This document shows, piece after piece, positions 54,211 to 62,989 of a DNA stretch of 64,000 nt. Positions within the stretch are counted from its first letter, which is position 1. Every line of letters begins with the position of its first letter. The stretch spans positions 62,001 through 126,000 of the forward strand of contig NZ_JARZAI010000003.1 of the NCBI RefSeq assembly GCF_029893355.1, read 5' to 3'. The DNA comes from Kitasatospora sp. MAA4 (GTDB taxonomy: Bacteria > Actinomycetota > Actinomycetes > Streptomycetales > Streptomycetaceae). Position numbers and translations under genes: made by a program. The notes beneath the pieces were generated by a model. The model saw nothing but the letters and a program-made list of their open reading frames with translations. It made no database searches and had not been told where the DNA came from.

Positions 54211-57200
54211 GTGTCCCAGCTCACCCGAGGCACTGATGACGCGTCAGCCCGTCGTCGGGACGTCCTCGATCTCCGCCTGCTGCTGCCCACCCTCGCGGCC
54301 TGGCTCGTTGCGGCCCTGCTGCTCGACGCCGACCCCCGGTACGCGCCGCTGCTGCTGGGCGGGGCCGCGCTGGCCGCCGTGGTCGCCGGTGTCCTGCTGC
54401 TCGGTCGGTGCCACTCCCGTCGGACGGGCGGTGCGGCGGCCGCGCTGGCGGTGGCTGCCGCCGTCCTGCTGACCGGCGCGGCGTCCACGGTCTGCACGGT
54501 GCTGCAGACCGCGGACCTCCACCGCGGCCCGCTCCCCGCGCTGGCGCGCGCAGCCTCGCCCGGCCGCGCAGCCTCGCCCGCCCGAGGCGTCGAGGTGGAA
54601 CTCACGATCACGGGCGACCCGCACAGCCACACCTCCCGGGCCAGCGGTTCCACCCCCGGTCAGGACCTGCTGACCATCGATGCCACCGCCGACCGCGTCA
54701 CCATCCCGTCGACCACCCCCGCCCCCACCCCGACCCCGACCCCGACCTCGCACCCCACCTCCGTGACAACACGGACCCGCACGCCCGTCACCGTCATCGT
54801 CCGCGCCCGCGACGCGGCGGGCTGGCAGGACCTGCTGCCCTCCGCCCGGGTTGCCGCCGGAGTTCGCGTTCTGCCGCAGTCCGGGCGGAGCAGCGACACC
54901 GGCGCCACGCTGCTCGCGGAGGAGTCGCCCCGCGTCCTGGCGCAGGCGAGCGCCGTCCAGCGGTTGGCCGGCCGGCTGCGCAGCGGCCTGCGGCAGGCCT
55001 GCGACCAACTGTCGCCGGACGCACGGGCGCTGCTGCCCGGCCTGGTCGTCGGCGACACCTCCGCCGTCCCGGATGAGCTGGACGAGGCCTTCCAGGTCAC
55101 CGACCTGGTCCACCTGACCGCGGTCAGCGGAGCCAATCTCTCCATCATCCTGGCTGTCCTGCTGGGTGCCCCCGGCCGCGCCGGTACAGCCGAACGCGGT
55201 GGTCTGGCAGCCCTGTTGGGCGTCCCCTTGCGCGTCGCGGCGCTGCTCGGAGCAGTCCTGACGCTGGCCTTCGTCACCCTCTGCCGCCCCGACCCCAGTG
55301 TGCTCCGAGCCGCCGCGACGGGCTTGGTCAGCCTGCTCGCGCTGGCCACCGGCCGACCTCGGCAGGCCGTTCCCGCCCTGGCCGGCGCGGCGCTGGTCCT
55401 GGTGCTGGCCGACCCGTACCTGACCCGCTCGTACGGGTTCCTGCTCTCGGTCCTCGCCACCATGGGTCTGCTGACGCTGGGTCGGCGCTGGACGGCGGTC
55501 CTGCACGAGCGCGGCTGGCCGCACCATCTCGCCGGCGGTCTGGCGGCGGCCGCCGCCGCTCAGGCGCTCTGCGCACCGGCGACGATCCTGCTGGCGCCGC
55601 GGGTGAGCCTGGTGGGCATTCCCTGCAATCTGCTGGCCGAACTCGCCGTCGCACCAGCCACGTTGCTCGGTTTCGCGGCGTTGTTGGCCTCCCCGTTCTC
55701 GATGTCCGCCGCCCATCTGCTGGCGGGTCTGGCAGGCGTTCCGACTCAGTGGCTGGCCTGGGTGGCCCGCTACGGTTCGTCCGTGCCGGGCGCCGAGCTC
55801 GCCTGGACCCCCGGGTGGCCCGGAGTCGTGCTGCTGGCGATCGCCGTCGTGGCCGCCGTCACCGGTGTGCCGCTGCTCTTCCGCCGCCCACCCACCGCCC
55901 CGACCGCTCCCGCCGGGGCCACCCCCGAGCCGCCCGTCTCCTCCCTCCTCCAGTCGCCCGCTCCGCGCCCCGCCCGTCGCCGTCGGCTGCTCATCCCGGC
56001 GCTCCTTGTCGTCGCGGTCTCCCTGCTCCTGCTGCGCCCACCCCCGCTGGTGCGCATGGCGACGGGCTGGCCGCCGGTCGGCTGGCGGCTCGTCATGTGC
56101 TCGGTCGGTCAGGGGGATCTGCTGGTTCTGCCGGTTCGGGGCACGGGTGACGAGGCGCCGGACACGGCGGTGGTGGTGGACGCGGGGCCGGATCCGGTGG
56201 CGGCGGACGGCTGTCTGCGGGATCTGGGGATCACCCGGGTCGCGTTGGTGGTGCTCACGCACTTCCACGCGGATCACAGTGAGGGTCTGCCCGGGGTGCT
56301 GCGCGGTCGGGCGGTGGGGGCGATCGAGACGACGACCTTGGACGCGCCGCCGGGGGAGGAGGCCCGGGTGTTGGGGTGGGCGGCGACGGCGCATGTGCCG
56401 TTGCTGCGGGCGGTTGCGGGGGAGCATCGCAGTGCGGGTCCTGGCCTGTCCTGGGACGTGTTGTGGCCGGCCGGTCCGCTGGGGTTCGACACCCCTGGGC
56501 CGAACAACGCCAGCGTCTCGCTGCTGGTCACGGCGGGCCGGCTGCGGTTCGCCCTGCTGGGCGACCTGGAGCCGGCCGCGCAGGCCGCGCTGCTGAACCG
56601 CGCCCGCCCGGGCCCGGTGGACGTCCTCAAGGTCGCCCACCACGGCTCAGCCAACCAGGACTGGGACCTCGCCACAGCCCTGCGCCCCCGGCTGGCCCTC
56701 ATCTCCGTGGGCCGCGGCAACCCCTACGGACACCCCGCCGCCCGCACGGTCGACCACCTGCGCACCCTGGGCGCCACCGTCCTGCGCACCGACCACTCCG
56801 GCGACATCGCTGTCCTCGGCGACACCCCCCAAACCCTGCGCGCCCTCGTCCACCCCCACCCCGACACCCCCGACAATCCCCCGGACACCACCACGGCGAT
56901 GCTGCGCATCACCAGGCGGAGGAGGCCGGTGCGGCAGGGGATCGGGCCGCTGTTCTGGGACAGGACCGAGACACCGTCACAGCTCTGTCCCCACAGCCGT
57001 CATAGGCTGGACGACCATGATCGCCTGTGTGACGCTTCTGGTGATCGCGGCGGGGAGCCGCGATTCACCACTCTCGGGAGATCTTCAGATGCGTGTTCAG
57101 CGTGCCCTGGCGGCAAGTGCGATGCTGGTCGTGACAGGGCTGGCGCTGACCGCCTGTCAGGACGACGTCACCGTGTCGGCCAGCACGGGCGGCAGTCCCT

Positions 57201-58176
57201 CGGCGTCGGCGCCGAGCAGCGCCAAGGCTCCCGGTGGCACCGGTGGCGGCTCGTCCTCCGGCACCACGGGCTCGTCCTCGGGTGGCGCCGGGTCCAAGAC
57301 GCCGTCCTCGGGCAGTACGGGTTCCAAGACCCCTGCCGCTGGGGGCACGGCGGCGACCGCCGCCTGCGCCACGGACAACCTGATCACGGACGTCTCCGCG
57401 GGCAACGCCACGCCGCCGTCGCAGGACATGGCGTCGGTCACCGTGTCGTTCTACAACAAGGGCAACACCTGCACCCTGGACGGCTTCGCCGGGGTCGACC
57501 TGGCCACCAGCCTGGGAGCCACGTCGGTGCCGCGCGGCCGGAACCAGCCGAGCGCCGTCACCCTCGCCAAGTCGCAGGACGCCATGTTCACCATCTGGTA
57601 CCGCAGCAGCCCCAAGGGCCACCCCGGTGCCACGGTGACCACCATGACGATCACCCCGCCCGGGGAGACCCACTCGACCAAGATGACCTGGCCGGGCGAG
57701 CCTTTGGCCACGGGCGCGGACGCCGGCGGCACGGACACCCTGTACCTGGAGCCGGTCGCCCGCCACGCCTGATCCGTACCCCGCCGCTCAGGCGTCCTCG
57801 CGCCAGCCGTCCTGGTCGGCCACCGCGGCGTCGACGTCCGCGAGGAGGGCGCCGTCCCAGCCCGCGGCCGGGGGTTCCAGGACGACCAGCCACTGGGCGT
57901 CCTCGGCGTCGTCCTCGCCGGCCAGGGCGTCGCGGACGAGTTCGGGAGTGCCCAGCTCCGGGCGGCGGATGGCGAGGTCGGCCGCTACGGCTTCGGCCGC
58001 GTCGCGGTCGGCGAGGACGAGCAGCTGGCGCCCGGTGGTCACGGGCCGGTCATCGATGTCGTGGTCGGTCACCGCTCCATTGTGGCTGCTCGCGGGGCGG
58101 GCCTGTCGGTGGCCCGTGGGATGCTGGTGGGCGATGGCCAGGAAGAGTGCACCCGATGACCTGCTCGCCCCGCTGA
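54211..58176 (+). CDS. comEC: ComEC/Rec2-family membrane protein whose frame has no stop at the expected end
   Basis: The first about 890 residues form a typical ComEC: N-terminal helices, the competence domain (DLVHLTAVSGANLSIILAVL) with many membrane helices to about 600, and a C-terminal metallo-beta-lactamase domain with VLTHFHADHSEG (HxHxDH) and KVAHHGSANQDWD. Homology should end near 56870. The frame instead stays open to 58176, crossing the DUF4232 gene and an opposite-strand gene. The extension is Arg/Gly/His-rich, like an out-of-frame reading. So either the true stop was lost, or a frameshift near 56900-57000 hides it (another frame stops at 57005). GTG 54211 is better spaced from AGGGGG than GTG 54202. 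Confidence 0.75.
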   Translation: MSQLTRGTDDASARRRDVLDLRLLLPTLAAWLVAALLLDADPRYAPLLLGGAALAAVVAGVLLLGRCHSRRTGGAAAALAVAAAVLLTGAASTVCTVLQTADLHRGPLPALARAASPGRAASPARGVEVELTITGDPHSHTSRASGSTPGQDLLTIDATADRVTIPSTTPAPTPTPTPTSHPTSVTTRTRTPVTVIVRARDAAGWQDLLPSARVAAGVRVLPQSGRSSDTGATLLAEESPRVLAQASAVQRLAGRLRSGLRQACDQLSPDARALLPGLVVGDTSAVPDELDEAFQVTDLVHLTAVSGANLSIILAVLLGAPGRAGTAERGGLAALLGVPLRVAALLGAVLTLAFVTLCRPDPSVLRAAATGLVSLLALATGRPRQAVPALAGAALVLVLADPYLTRSYGFLLSVLATMGLLTLGRRWTAVLHERGWPHHLAGGLAAAAAAQALCAPATILLAPRVSLVGIPCNLLAELAVAPATLLGFAALLASPFSMSAAHLLAGLAGVPTQWLAWVARYGSSVPGAELAWTPGWPGVVLLAIAVVAAVTGVPLLFRRPPTAPTAPAGATPEPPVSSLLQSPAPRPARRRRLLIPALLVVAVSLLLLRPPPLVRMATGWPPVGWRLVMCSVGQGDLLVLPVRGTGDEAPDTAVVVDAGPDPVAADGCLRDLGITRVALVVLTHFHADHSEGLPGVLRGRAVGAIETTTLDAPPGEEARVLGWAATAHVPLLRAVAGEHRSAGPGLSWDVLWPAGPLGFDTPGPNNASVSLLVTAGRLRFALLGDLEPAAQAALLNRARPGPVDVLKVAHHGSANQDWDLATALRPRLALISVGRGNPYGHPAARTVDHLRTLGATVLRTDHSGDIAVLGDTPQTLRALVHPHPDTPDNPPDTTTAMLRITRRRRPVRQGIGPLFWDRTETPSQLCPHSRHRLDDHDRLCDASGDRGGEPRFTTLGRSSDACSACPGGKCDAGRDRAGADRLSGRRHRVGQHGRQSLGVGAEQRQGSRWHRWRLVLRHHGLVLGWRRVQDAVLGQYGFQDPCRWGHGGDRRLRHGQPDHGRLRGQRHAAVAGHGVGHRVVLQQGQHLHPGRLRRGRPGHQPGSHVGAARPEPAERRHPRQVAGRHVHHLVPQQPQGPPRCHGDHHDDHPARGDPLDQDDLAGRAFGHGRGRRRHGHPVPGAGRPPRLIRTPPLRRPRASRPGRPPRRRRPRGGRRPSPRPGVPGRPATGRPRRRPRRPGRRGRVRECPAPGGGWRGRPLRLRPRRGRRGRAAGARWSRAGHRCRGRSPLHCGCSRGGPVGGPWDAGGRWPGRVHPMTCSPR
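57089..57772 (+). CDS. DUF4232 lipoprotein
   Basis: A 227-residue predicted lipoprotein. The signal is RVQRALAASAMLVVTGLALT followed by the lipobox LTAC. A Ser/Gly/Thr linker spans residues 30-85, then a DUF4232 domain with ACATDNLITDVSAG, VSFYNKGNTCTLDGFAGVDL and FTIWY. The domain is common in secreted Streptomyces proteins of unknown function. GGGAG lies eight bases before ATG 57089. It is wholly inside the open extension of the comEC frame, but in its own frame it has proper codon bias, so this is the real gene here. Confidence 0.82.
   Translation: MRVQRALAASAMLVVTGLALTACQDDVTVSASTGGSPSASAPSSAKAPGGTGGGSSSGTTGSSSGGAGSKTPSSGSTGSKTPAAGGTAATAACATDNLITDVSAGNATPPSQDMASVTVSFYNKGNTCTLDGFAGVDLATSLGATSVPRGRNQPSAVTLAKSQDAMFTIWYRSSPKGHPGATVTTMTITPPGETHSTKMTWPGEPLATGADAGGTDTLYLEPVARHA
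57788..58072 (-). CDS. Small acidic conserved hypothetical protein
   Basis: A 94-residue frame from GTG 58072. The product is acidic, with LLVLADRDAAEAVAADLAIR, PELVRDALAGEDDAEDAQWL and VADQDGWREDA. No motif is known to me. A GTG at 58042 is an alternative start. It is convergent with the DUF4232 gene (15 bases between stops) and divergent from holA. Its good codon bias argues that the comEC read-through across it is not genuine coding. Confidence 0.65.
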   Translation of the reverse strand: MTDHDIDDRPVTTGRQLLVLADRDAAEAVAADLAIRRPELGTPELVRDALAGEDDAEDAQWLVVLEPPAAGWDGALLADVDAAVADQDGWREDA

Positions 58177-59129
58177 CCCTCGCGGTCGGCCAGGAGGAGC
58201 TGCTGCTCGACCGCGCGGTCGCCCAGGTGGTGGCCGCGGCGCGGGCGGCCGACCCGGACACGGACGTCCGCGATGTCGCTCCGGGCGCCCTCCAGCCGGG
58301 CAGCCTCGCCGAGCTCACCACTCCCTCGCTCTTCGCCGAGCGCAAGGTGATCGTGGTTCGTGCCGCCCAGGATCTCGGTGCCGATTCGGTCAAGGAGGTC
58401 AAGGCCTACCTCGACTCCCCGGTCGAAGAAGTGATCATGGTGCTGGTGCATGCCGGGGGAGTCAAGGGCAAGGGCCTGCTGGACGCCGCCCGCAAGGCGG
58501 GTGGCCGCGAGGTCGCGTGCCCGAAGCTGACCAAGGCGGGGGAGCGGATCGCCTTCGTACGCGGCGAGTTCAAGAACCTGGGCCGGTCCGCCAGCCCCGA
58601 GGCCTGCCAGGCGCTGCTGGACGCGCTCGGCGGCGACCTGCGGGAGCTGGCCGCCGCCTGCAACCAGCTCACCTCCGACGTCGAGGGGACGATCGACGAG
58701 CGGGTGGTCGCCCGCTACTACAGCGGCCGCGCCGAGGCGACCGGCTTCGAGGTCGCGGACTTCGCGGTGACCGGCCGGGCCGCGGAGGCCCTGGAGCGGC
58801 TGCGCTGGGCGCTGGCCGTGGGTCAGCCGCCCACCGGCATCACCTACGCGCTGGCCGCAGGGGTGCGCGGCATCGGCCGGCTGGCCACCGCCGACCGGTC
58901 GATGCGCCCGGGCGACCTCGCCCGCGAGCTGGGCATGCCGCCCTGGAAGGTGGACCGGGTGCGCCAGCAGATGCGCGGTTGGACGGGCGACGCCGTCGCC
59001 ACCGCGCTGACCGCGATCGCGCTGGCCGACGCCGCCGTCAAGGGCGGCTCCGACGACCCGGCGTACGCGCTGGAGCGAGCCGTCGTCGCGGTGGCCCGAG
59101 CCGCCCGCTCGGGAGCCCGCCAGTACTGA
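58134..59129 (+). CDS. holA: DNA polymerase III subunit delta
   Basis: A 331-residue clamp-loader subunit that opens the sliding clamp. It starts ARKSAPDDLLAPLTLAVGQE, contains LFAERKVIVVRAAQDLGADS and HAGGVKGKGLLDAARKAGGR, and ends LGMPPWKVDRVRQQMRGW and YALERAVVAVARAARS, matching actinobacterial HolA throughout. ATG 58134 gives the family start. It lies after comEC with the small opposite-strand gene between, then a membrane gene and rpsT, the common Streptomyces order. Confidence 0.95.
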   Translation: MARKSAPDDLLAPLTLAVGQEELLLDRAVAQVVAAARAADPDTDVRDVAPGALQPGSLAELTTPSLFAERKVIVVRAAQDLGADSVKEVKAYLDSPVEEVIMVLVHAGGVKGKGLLDAARKAGGREVACPKLTKAGERIAFVRGEFKNLGRSASPEACQALLDALGGDLRELAAACNQLTSDVEGTIDERVVARYYSGRAEATGFEVADFAVTGRAAEALERLRWALAVGQPPTGITYALAAGVRGIGRLATADRSMRPGDLARELGMPPWKVDRVRQQMRGWTGDAVATALTAIALADAAVKGGSDDPAYALERAVVAVARAARSGARQY

Positions 59130-59141
59130 GGGCGGAGGCCG

Positions 59142-59876
59142 TCAGCGCTCGCCCAGCGCGCGCAGCGCGTCGCGGGTGTCGATCACCAGGGCCTGCCGGA
59201 TGCCGTCGCGGTCCGGCGCGCTCTCCTTGCCCTCCTGGTACGAGCCGGACCAGTTCAGGTAGCAGGTGAGCGCGCCGTCCCGGACGTAGAGGGTCTGCGT
59301 CAGGTAGTGCCGGGTCCGGTCCGCTCCGCTCTGGTCGTCGAGGTAGCCGACGAACGCCTCGTCACCCAGCTCGGGGACGTCGCTGACCTGGAACCTGCGC
59401 TGGTCGAAGCCGCTGCGCTGGGCCTCGAACTCGGGCGCCGCGCTCACCGCCCGGTGCAGCTGGACCTCCATCGACAGCGTGATGTAGCCGCTGTCGTTGG
59501 CGCTGCGCTTGAGGTACTGGCTGCAGTACATGTCGTCGAGCGCGCGGTTGCGGGTCGTGTAGTGGTACGCCGTACCGGAGGCCACCGGGTAGAGCTGGCC
59601 GAACCGGCTGAACGTCGCCGCGCTGCACAGGTCGTCGGTGGTCCGGTAGCTCCCCACCGGCAGGGGCGAGGAGGCTGTGCTGACCATCGACGGCACGGTC
59701 CACAGCGCGGCCGTCCAGACCACCGAGGCGAGCACCGCGCCGGCGAACCCCCAGAACGACCGCCGCAGCAGCCGACTTCCCCTCCCGGGTACGGGAGCGG
59801 GATGAGGCACCGGAGCAGGTGCGGGCGGCGGCTGCGGGAATCCGTAGCCGCGGGTGGTCTGGTGCGACGTCGACAT
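59142..59876 (-). CDS. Proline-rich single-pass membrane protein, unknown function
   Basis: A 244-residue protein. The cytoplasmic N-terminus is Pro-rich (FPQPPPAPAPVPHPAPVP). One membrane helix lies at about 41-62 (FWGFAGAVLASVVWTAALWT). An outer domain of about 175 residues with three Cys (DDLCSAATF, DMYCSQYL, LTCYLNW) follows. It resembles the lipoprotein or membrane-anchored sensor-like proteins of Streptomyces, but no family is certain. ATG 59876 is chosen since the Tyr/Gly/Pro start is typical. It converges on holA with 12 bases between stops. Confidence 0.72.
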   Translation of the reverse strand: MSTSHQTTRGYGFPQPPPAPAPVPHPAPVPGRGSRLLRRSFWGFAGAVLASVVWTAALWTVPSMVSTASSPLPVGSYRTTDDLCSAATFSRFGQLYPVASGTAYHYTTRNRALDDMYCSQYLKRSANDSGYITLSMEVQLHRAVSAAPEFEAQRSGFDQRRFQVSDVPELGDEAFVGYLDDQSGADRTRHYLTQTLYVRDGALTCYLNWSGSYQEGKESAPDRDGIRQALVIDTRDALRALGER

Positions 59877-60162
59877 GGGTGTCCCAGGGGCGGTGGGGGC
59901 AGCGGAGCGTGACGAAACCGGACGGAGCGTGGCACAGACGATAGCCGCCCCCTGCCGTCCCCCGAAACGCCTGCGACCGCCCCCGAAACGCCGACAGGCG
60001 CCGCGGCCGTCCCCCGAAGGGGCTGCCGCGGCGCCTGCCGCTCTGCTGTGTGCACCGCACCCGCGTGGCGAACGCAGGCCGCGTGCGGTACGTGTCGTGC
60101 GCCTCAGGGCTCCGGGTAGAGGGCCGGTATCACCCGAGGGGGGTAAGGCTGAAAGGCTGAAA

Positions 60163-60426
60163 TCAGGCCGAGACGGAGACGCGCTTGGTGATCGCCGACT
60201 TCTTGTTGGCGGCCTGGTTCTTGTGGATGACACCCTTGCTGACGGCCTTGTCGAGGGCCTTGGAGGCGGCGCGGGCCAGCACGGTGGCCTTCTCGACGTC
60301 ACCGGCGGCAGCGGCCTCGCGGGCCTTGCGCACAGCGGTCTTCAGCGAGGACTTGACGGCCTTGTTGCGCAGGCGCGCCTTCTCGTTGGTCTTGTTGCGC
60401 TTGATCTGGGACTTGATGTTCGCCAC
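60163..60426 (-). CDS. rpsT: 30S ribosomal protein S20
   Basis: An 87-residue small-subunit protein, Lys/Arg/Ala rich and helical: [20 protein letters not shown] at the start and [20 protein letters not shown] at the end. It binds 16S rRNA early in assembly. It is a lone gene facing away from lepA; the 131 bases upstream must hold its promoter. The 286 bases downstream (59877-60162) hold a GC-rich spacer without a gene I can support. Confidence 0.97.
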   Translation of the reverse strand: MANIKSQIKRNKTNEKARLRNKAVKSSLKTAVRKAREAAAAGDVEKATVLARAASKALDKAVSKGVIHKNQAANKKSAITKRVSVSA

Positions 60427-60557
60427 GAAGGAGCCTCAGTCTTGTCTATTCGGTCTGAACTCGGATGCACCCGCCACCCCGAACCTGCTGAGAGGGCATG
60501 CCGAGGTGAGGTGCAGCGACCTACGGTACCAGGGGCCTCGCACCCGCCCCAAACCGG

Positions 60558-60863
60558 TCAGGCCCGGTGGACCGGTTCGCCGTAGTGCTCGACCTCGGGA
60601 AACGGCGCGTAGAAGCGGTGCAGCAGCTCGCGCCACCGCTCGTACTGCGCGGAGCGGCGGAATCCCTCGGTGTGGTCGGTCAACTTCTCCCACCGCACCT
60701 GCAGCAGGAAGCGCGAGCCGCGCCCCTCGTCCAGGCAGCGCCGCAGTTCCAGCCCGTGGAACCCGGGACGGCCCGCGATCAGTGGTTTGGCCTCGGCGAA
60801 CGCGGCGAGGAACTCGTCCTCCTGGCCGGGCAGCACGTCCAACAGAGCGCTTTCCAAGATCAT
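60558..60863 (-). CDS. Antibiotic biosynthesis monooxygenase (ABM) domain protein
   Basis: A 101-residue dimeric ferredoxin-like fold protein: MILESALLDVLPGQEDEFLA, GRPGFHGLELRRCLDEG, FLLQVRWEKLTDHTEGF and RSAQYERWRELLHRF. Stand-alone ABM proteins include small quinone or haem-acting monooxygenases and many with no known substrate. ATG 60863 gives the usual start. It lies between rpsT and the divergent lepA. No biosynthetic genes are next to it, so a housekeeping or stress role is more likely than antibiotic synthesis. Confidence 0.85.
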   Translation of the reverse strand: MILESALLDVLPGQEDEFLAAFAEAKPLIAGRPGFHGLELRRCLDEGRGSRFLLQVRWEKLTDHTEGFRRSAQYERWRELLHRFYAPFPEVEHYGEPVHRA

Positions 60864-61051
60864 GAGCTGCACCCTACGGTGCCCGCGGCAGGGTGGGGAA
60901 GAGCTGGACGCCGCAGTCGGGCGGGCTCGTGGGAGGATGGTGGCAGCCATGTCGATCGGACGAGACCGTCCGGTCCCCGGGAAGCGGCTCCTTCTGTTGT
61001 CGAAGACGGGGCGAGCACCCGGCCCCCGGAGCAACGGAGAATCGGACCAAG

Positions 61052-62923
61052 GTGCCCGCGACCCCTACGAACGTGCCACAGCCCAGCCGTACCGACCCGG
61101 CGCTGATCCGCAACTTCTGCATCATCGCCCACATCGACCACGGCAAGTCCACCCTCGCCGACCGCATGCTGCAGATCACCGGCGTCGTCGACCCGCGGCA
61201 GATGCGTGCCCAGTACCTCGACCGGATGGACATCGAGCGCGAGCGCGGAATCACCATCAAGTCGCAGGCGGTCCGCCTCCCGTGGGCGCCGAAGACCGGC
61301 GACAACGTGGGCACGACCCACATCCTCAACATGATCGACACGCCCGGCCACGTCGACTTCACGTACGAGGTGTCCCGTTCGCTGGCGGCCTGTGAGGGCA
61401 CCATCCTGGTGGTCGACGCCGCGCAGGGCATCGAGGCGCAGACCCTCGCCAACCTGTACCTGGCGCTGGAGAACAACCTCACGATCATCCCGGTTCTCAA
61501 CAAGATCGACCTGCCGGCCGCCCAGCCCGAGAAGTACGCCGCCGAGATCGCGCACATCATCGGCTGCGAGCCGGAGGACGTCCTGCGCGTCAGCGCCAAG
61601 AGCGGCCTGGGCGTCGAGGACCTGCTGGACCACGTGGTGGCGAAGGTCCCGGCCCCGGTCGGCGTCAAGAACGCCCCGGCCCGCGCGATGATCTTCGACT
61701 CGGTCTACGACACCTACCGCGGCGTGGTCACCTACGTCCGTGTGGTCGACGGCGAGCTCACCAAGCGCGAGCGCATCCAGATGATGTCCACGGGCGCGAC
61801 GCACGAGCTGCTGGAGATCGGCGTCATCTCGCCCGAGCCGCGGGTCTCCGACGGCCTGGGCGTCGGCGAGGTGGGCTACATCATCACCGGTGTGAAGGAC
61901 GTCCGGCAGTCCAAGGTCGGTGACACCATCACCTCGATGCACAAGGGTGCGACCGAGGCGCTGGGCGGCTACAAGGACCCGCGTCCGATGGTCTTCTCCG
62001 GCCTCTACCCGCTGGACGGCAGCGACTACCCGCTGCTGCGCGACGCCCTCGACAAGCTCCAGCTCAACGACGCCGCCCTGGTGTTCGAGCCGGAGACCTC
62101 GGTCGCGCTGGGCTTCGGCTACCGCTGCGGATTCCTCGGGCTGCTGCACCTGGAGATCGTCCGGGAGCGCCTGGAGCGCGAGTTCAACCTCGACCTGATC
62201 TCCACCGCCCCCAACGTGGTCTACCGCGTGGTGATGGAGGACGGCTCCGAGCACACCGTCACCAACCCGAGCGAGTTCCCCAGCGGCAAGATCGCCGAGG
62301 TGCACGAGCCGGTGGTGCGCGGGTCCATCCTGGTGCCGAACGAGTTCGTCGGCGCCGTCATGGAGCTCTGCCAGGGCCGCCGCGGCAACATGCAGGGCAT
62401 GGACTACCTCTCCGAGGAGCGGGTGGAGCTGCGCTACACCCTGCCGCTCGCCGAGATCGTCTTCGACTTCTTCGACATCCTGAAGTCCAAGACCCGCGGC
62501 TACGGTTCCTTCGACTACGAGCCGATCGGCGAGCAGACCGCCGACCTGGTCAAGGTCGACATCCTGCTGCACGGTGACGCCGTGGACGCCTTCTCCGCCA
62601 TCGTGCACAAGGACAAGGCCTACAACTACGGCGTCATGATGGCCGGCAAGCTCCAGAAGCTGATCCCGCGCCAGCAGTTCGAGGTGCCGATCCAGGCCGC
62701 GATCGGCTCGCGGGTGATCGCCCGTGAGACGGTCCGCGCGATCCGCAAGGACGTCCTCGCCAAGTGCTACGGCGGTGACATCTCCCGTAAGCGGAAGCTG
62801 CTGGAGAAGCAGAAGGAGGGCAAGAAGCGGATGAAGATGGTCGGCCGCGTGGAGGTCCCGCAGGAGGCCTTCATCGCCGCGCTGTCGACGGACGCGGACG
62901 CTCCCAAGGACGCCAAGAAGTAG
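61052..62923 (+). CDS. lepA: Elongation factor 4 (LepA)
   Basis: A 623-residue translational GTPase that binds the ribosome and can back-translocate it. G-domain motifs: [10 protein letters not shown] (P-loop), ERERGITI (switch), DTPGHVDF (G3) and NKIDLPAA (G4). The LepA-specific C-terminal domain is present ([20 protein letters not shown], then [20 protein letters not shown]). GTG 61052 gives the known Streptomyces-type N-terminus with a 15-residue lead before [13 protein letters not shown]. Upstream in-frame codons lie over the ABM gene's promoter. A perfect terminator follows. Confidence 0.97.
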   Translation: MPATPTNVPQPSRTDPALIRNFCIIAHIDHGKSTLADRMLQITGVVDPRQMRAQYLDRMDIERERGITIKSQAVRLPWAPKTGDNVGTTHILNMIDTPGHVDFTYEVSRSLAACEGTILVVDAAQGIEAQTLANLYLALENNLTIIPVLNKIDLPAAQPEKYAAEIAHIIGCEPEDVLRVSAKSGLGVEDLLDHVVAKVPAPVGVKNAPARAMIFDSVYDTYRGVVTYVRVVDGELTKRERIQMMSTGATHELLEIGVISPEPRVSDGLGVGEVGYIITGVKDVRQSKVGDTITSMHKGATEALGGYKDPRPMVFSGLYPLDGSDYPLLRDALDKLQLNDAALVFEPETSVALGFGYRCGFLGLLHLEIVRERLEREFNLDLISTAPNVVYRVVMEDGSEHTVTNPSEFPSGKIAEVHEPVVRGSILVPNEFVGAVMELCQGRRGNMQGMDYLSEERVELRYTLPLAEIVFDFFDILKSKTRGYGSFDYEPIGEQTADLVKVDILLHGDAVDAFSAIVHKDKAYNYGVMMAGKLQKLIPRQQFEVPIQAAIGSRVIARETVRAIRKDVLAKCYGGDISRKRKLLEKQKEGKKRMKMVGRVEVPQEAFIAALSTDADAPKDAKK

Positions 62924-62937
62924 GCGCACCTGGTACA

Positions 62938-62974
62938 CCGAAGGCCACCACCCGCAGCGGGTGGTGGCCTTCGG
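62938..62974. terminator. Terminator between lepA and the convergent ABC transporter gene
   Basis: CCGAAGGCCACCACCCG, loop CAG, and an exact complement at 62958-62974. It serves lepA and, being symmetric, probably the opposite gene as well. Confidence 0.88.
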
Positions 62975-62989
62975 CGTGTGCGGTGCGGT

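Noticed and set aside
60558-60863. Antibiotic biosynthesis gene because of its ABM domain
   Set aside because: It stands alone among housekeeping genes and the domain is common in non-biosynthetic proteins.
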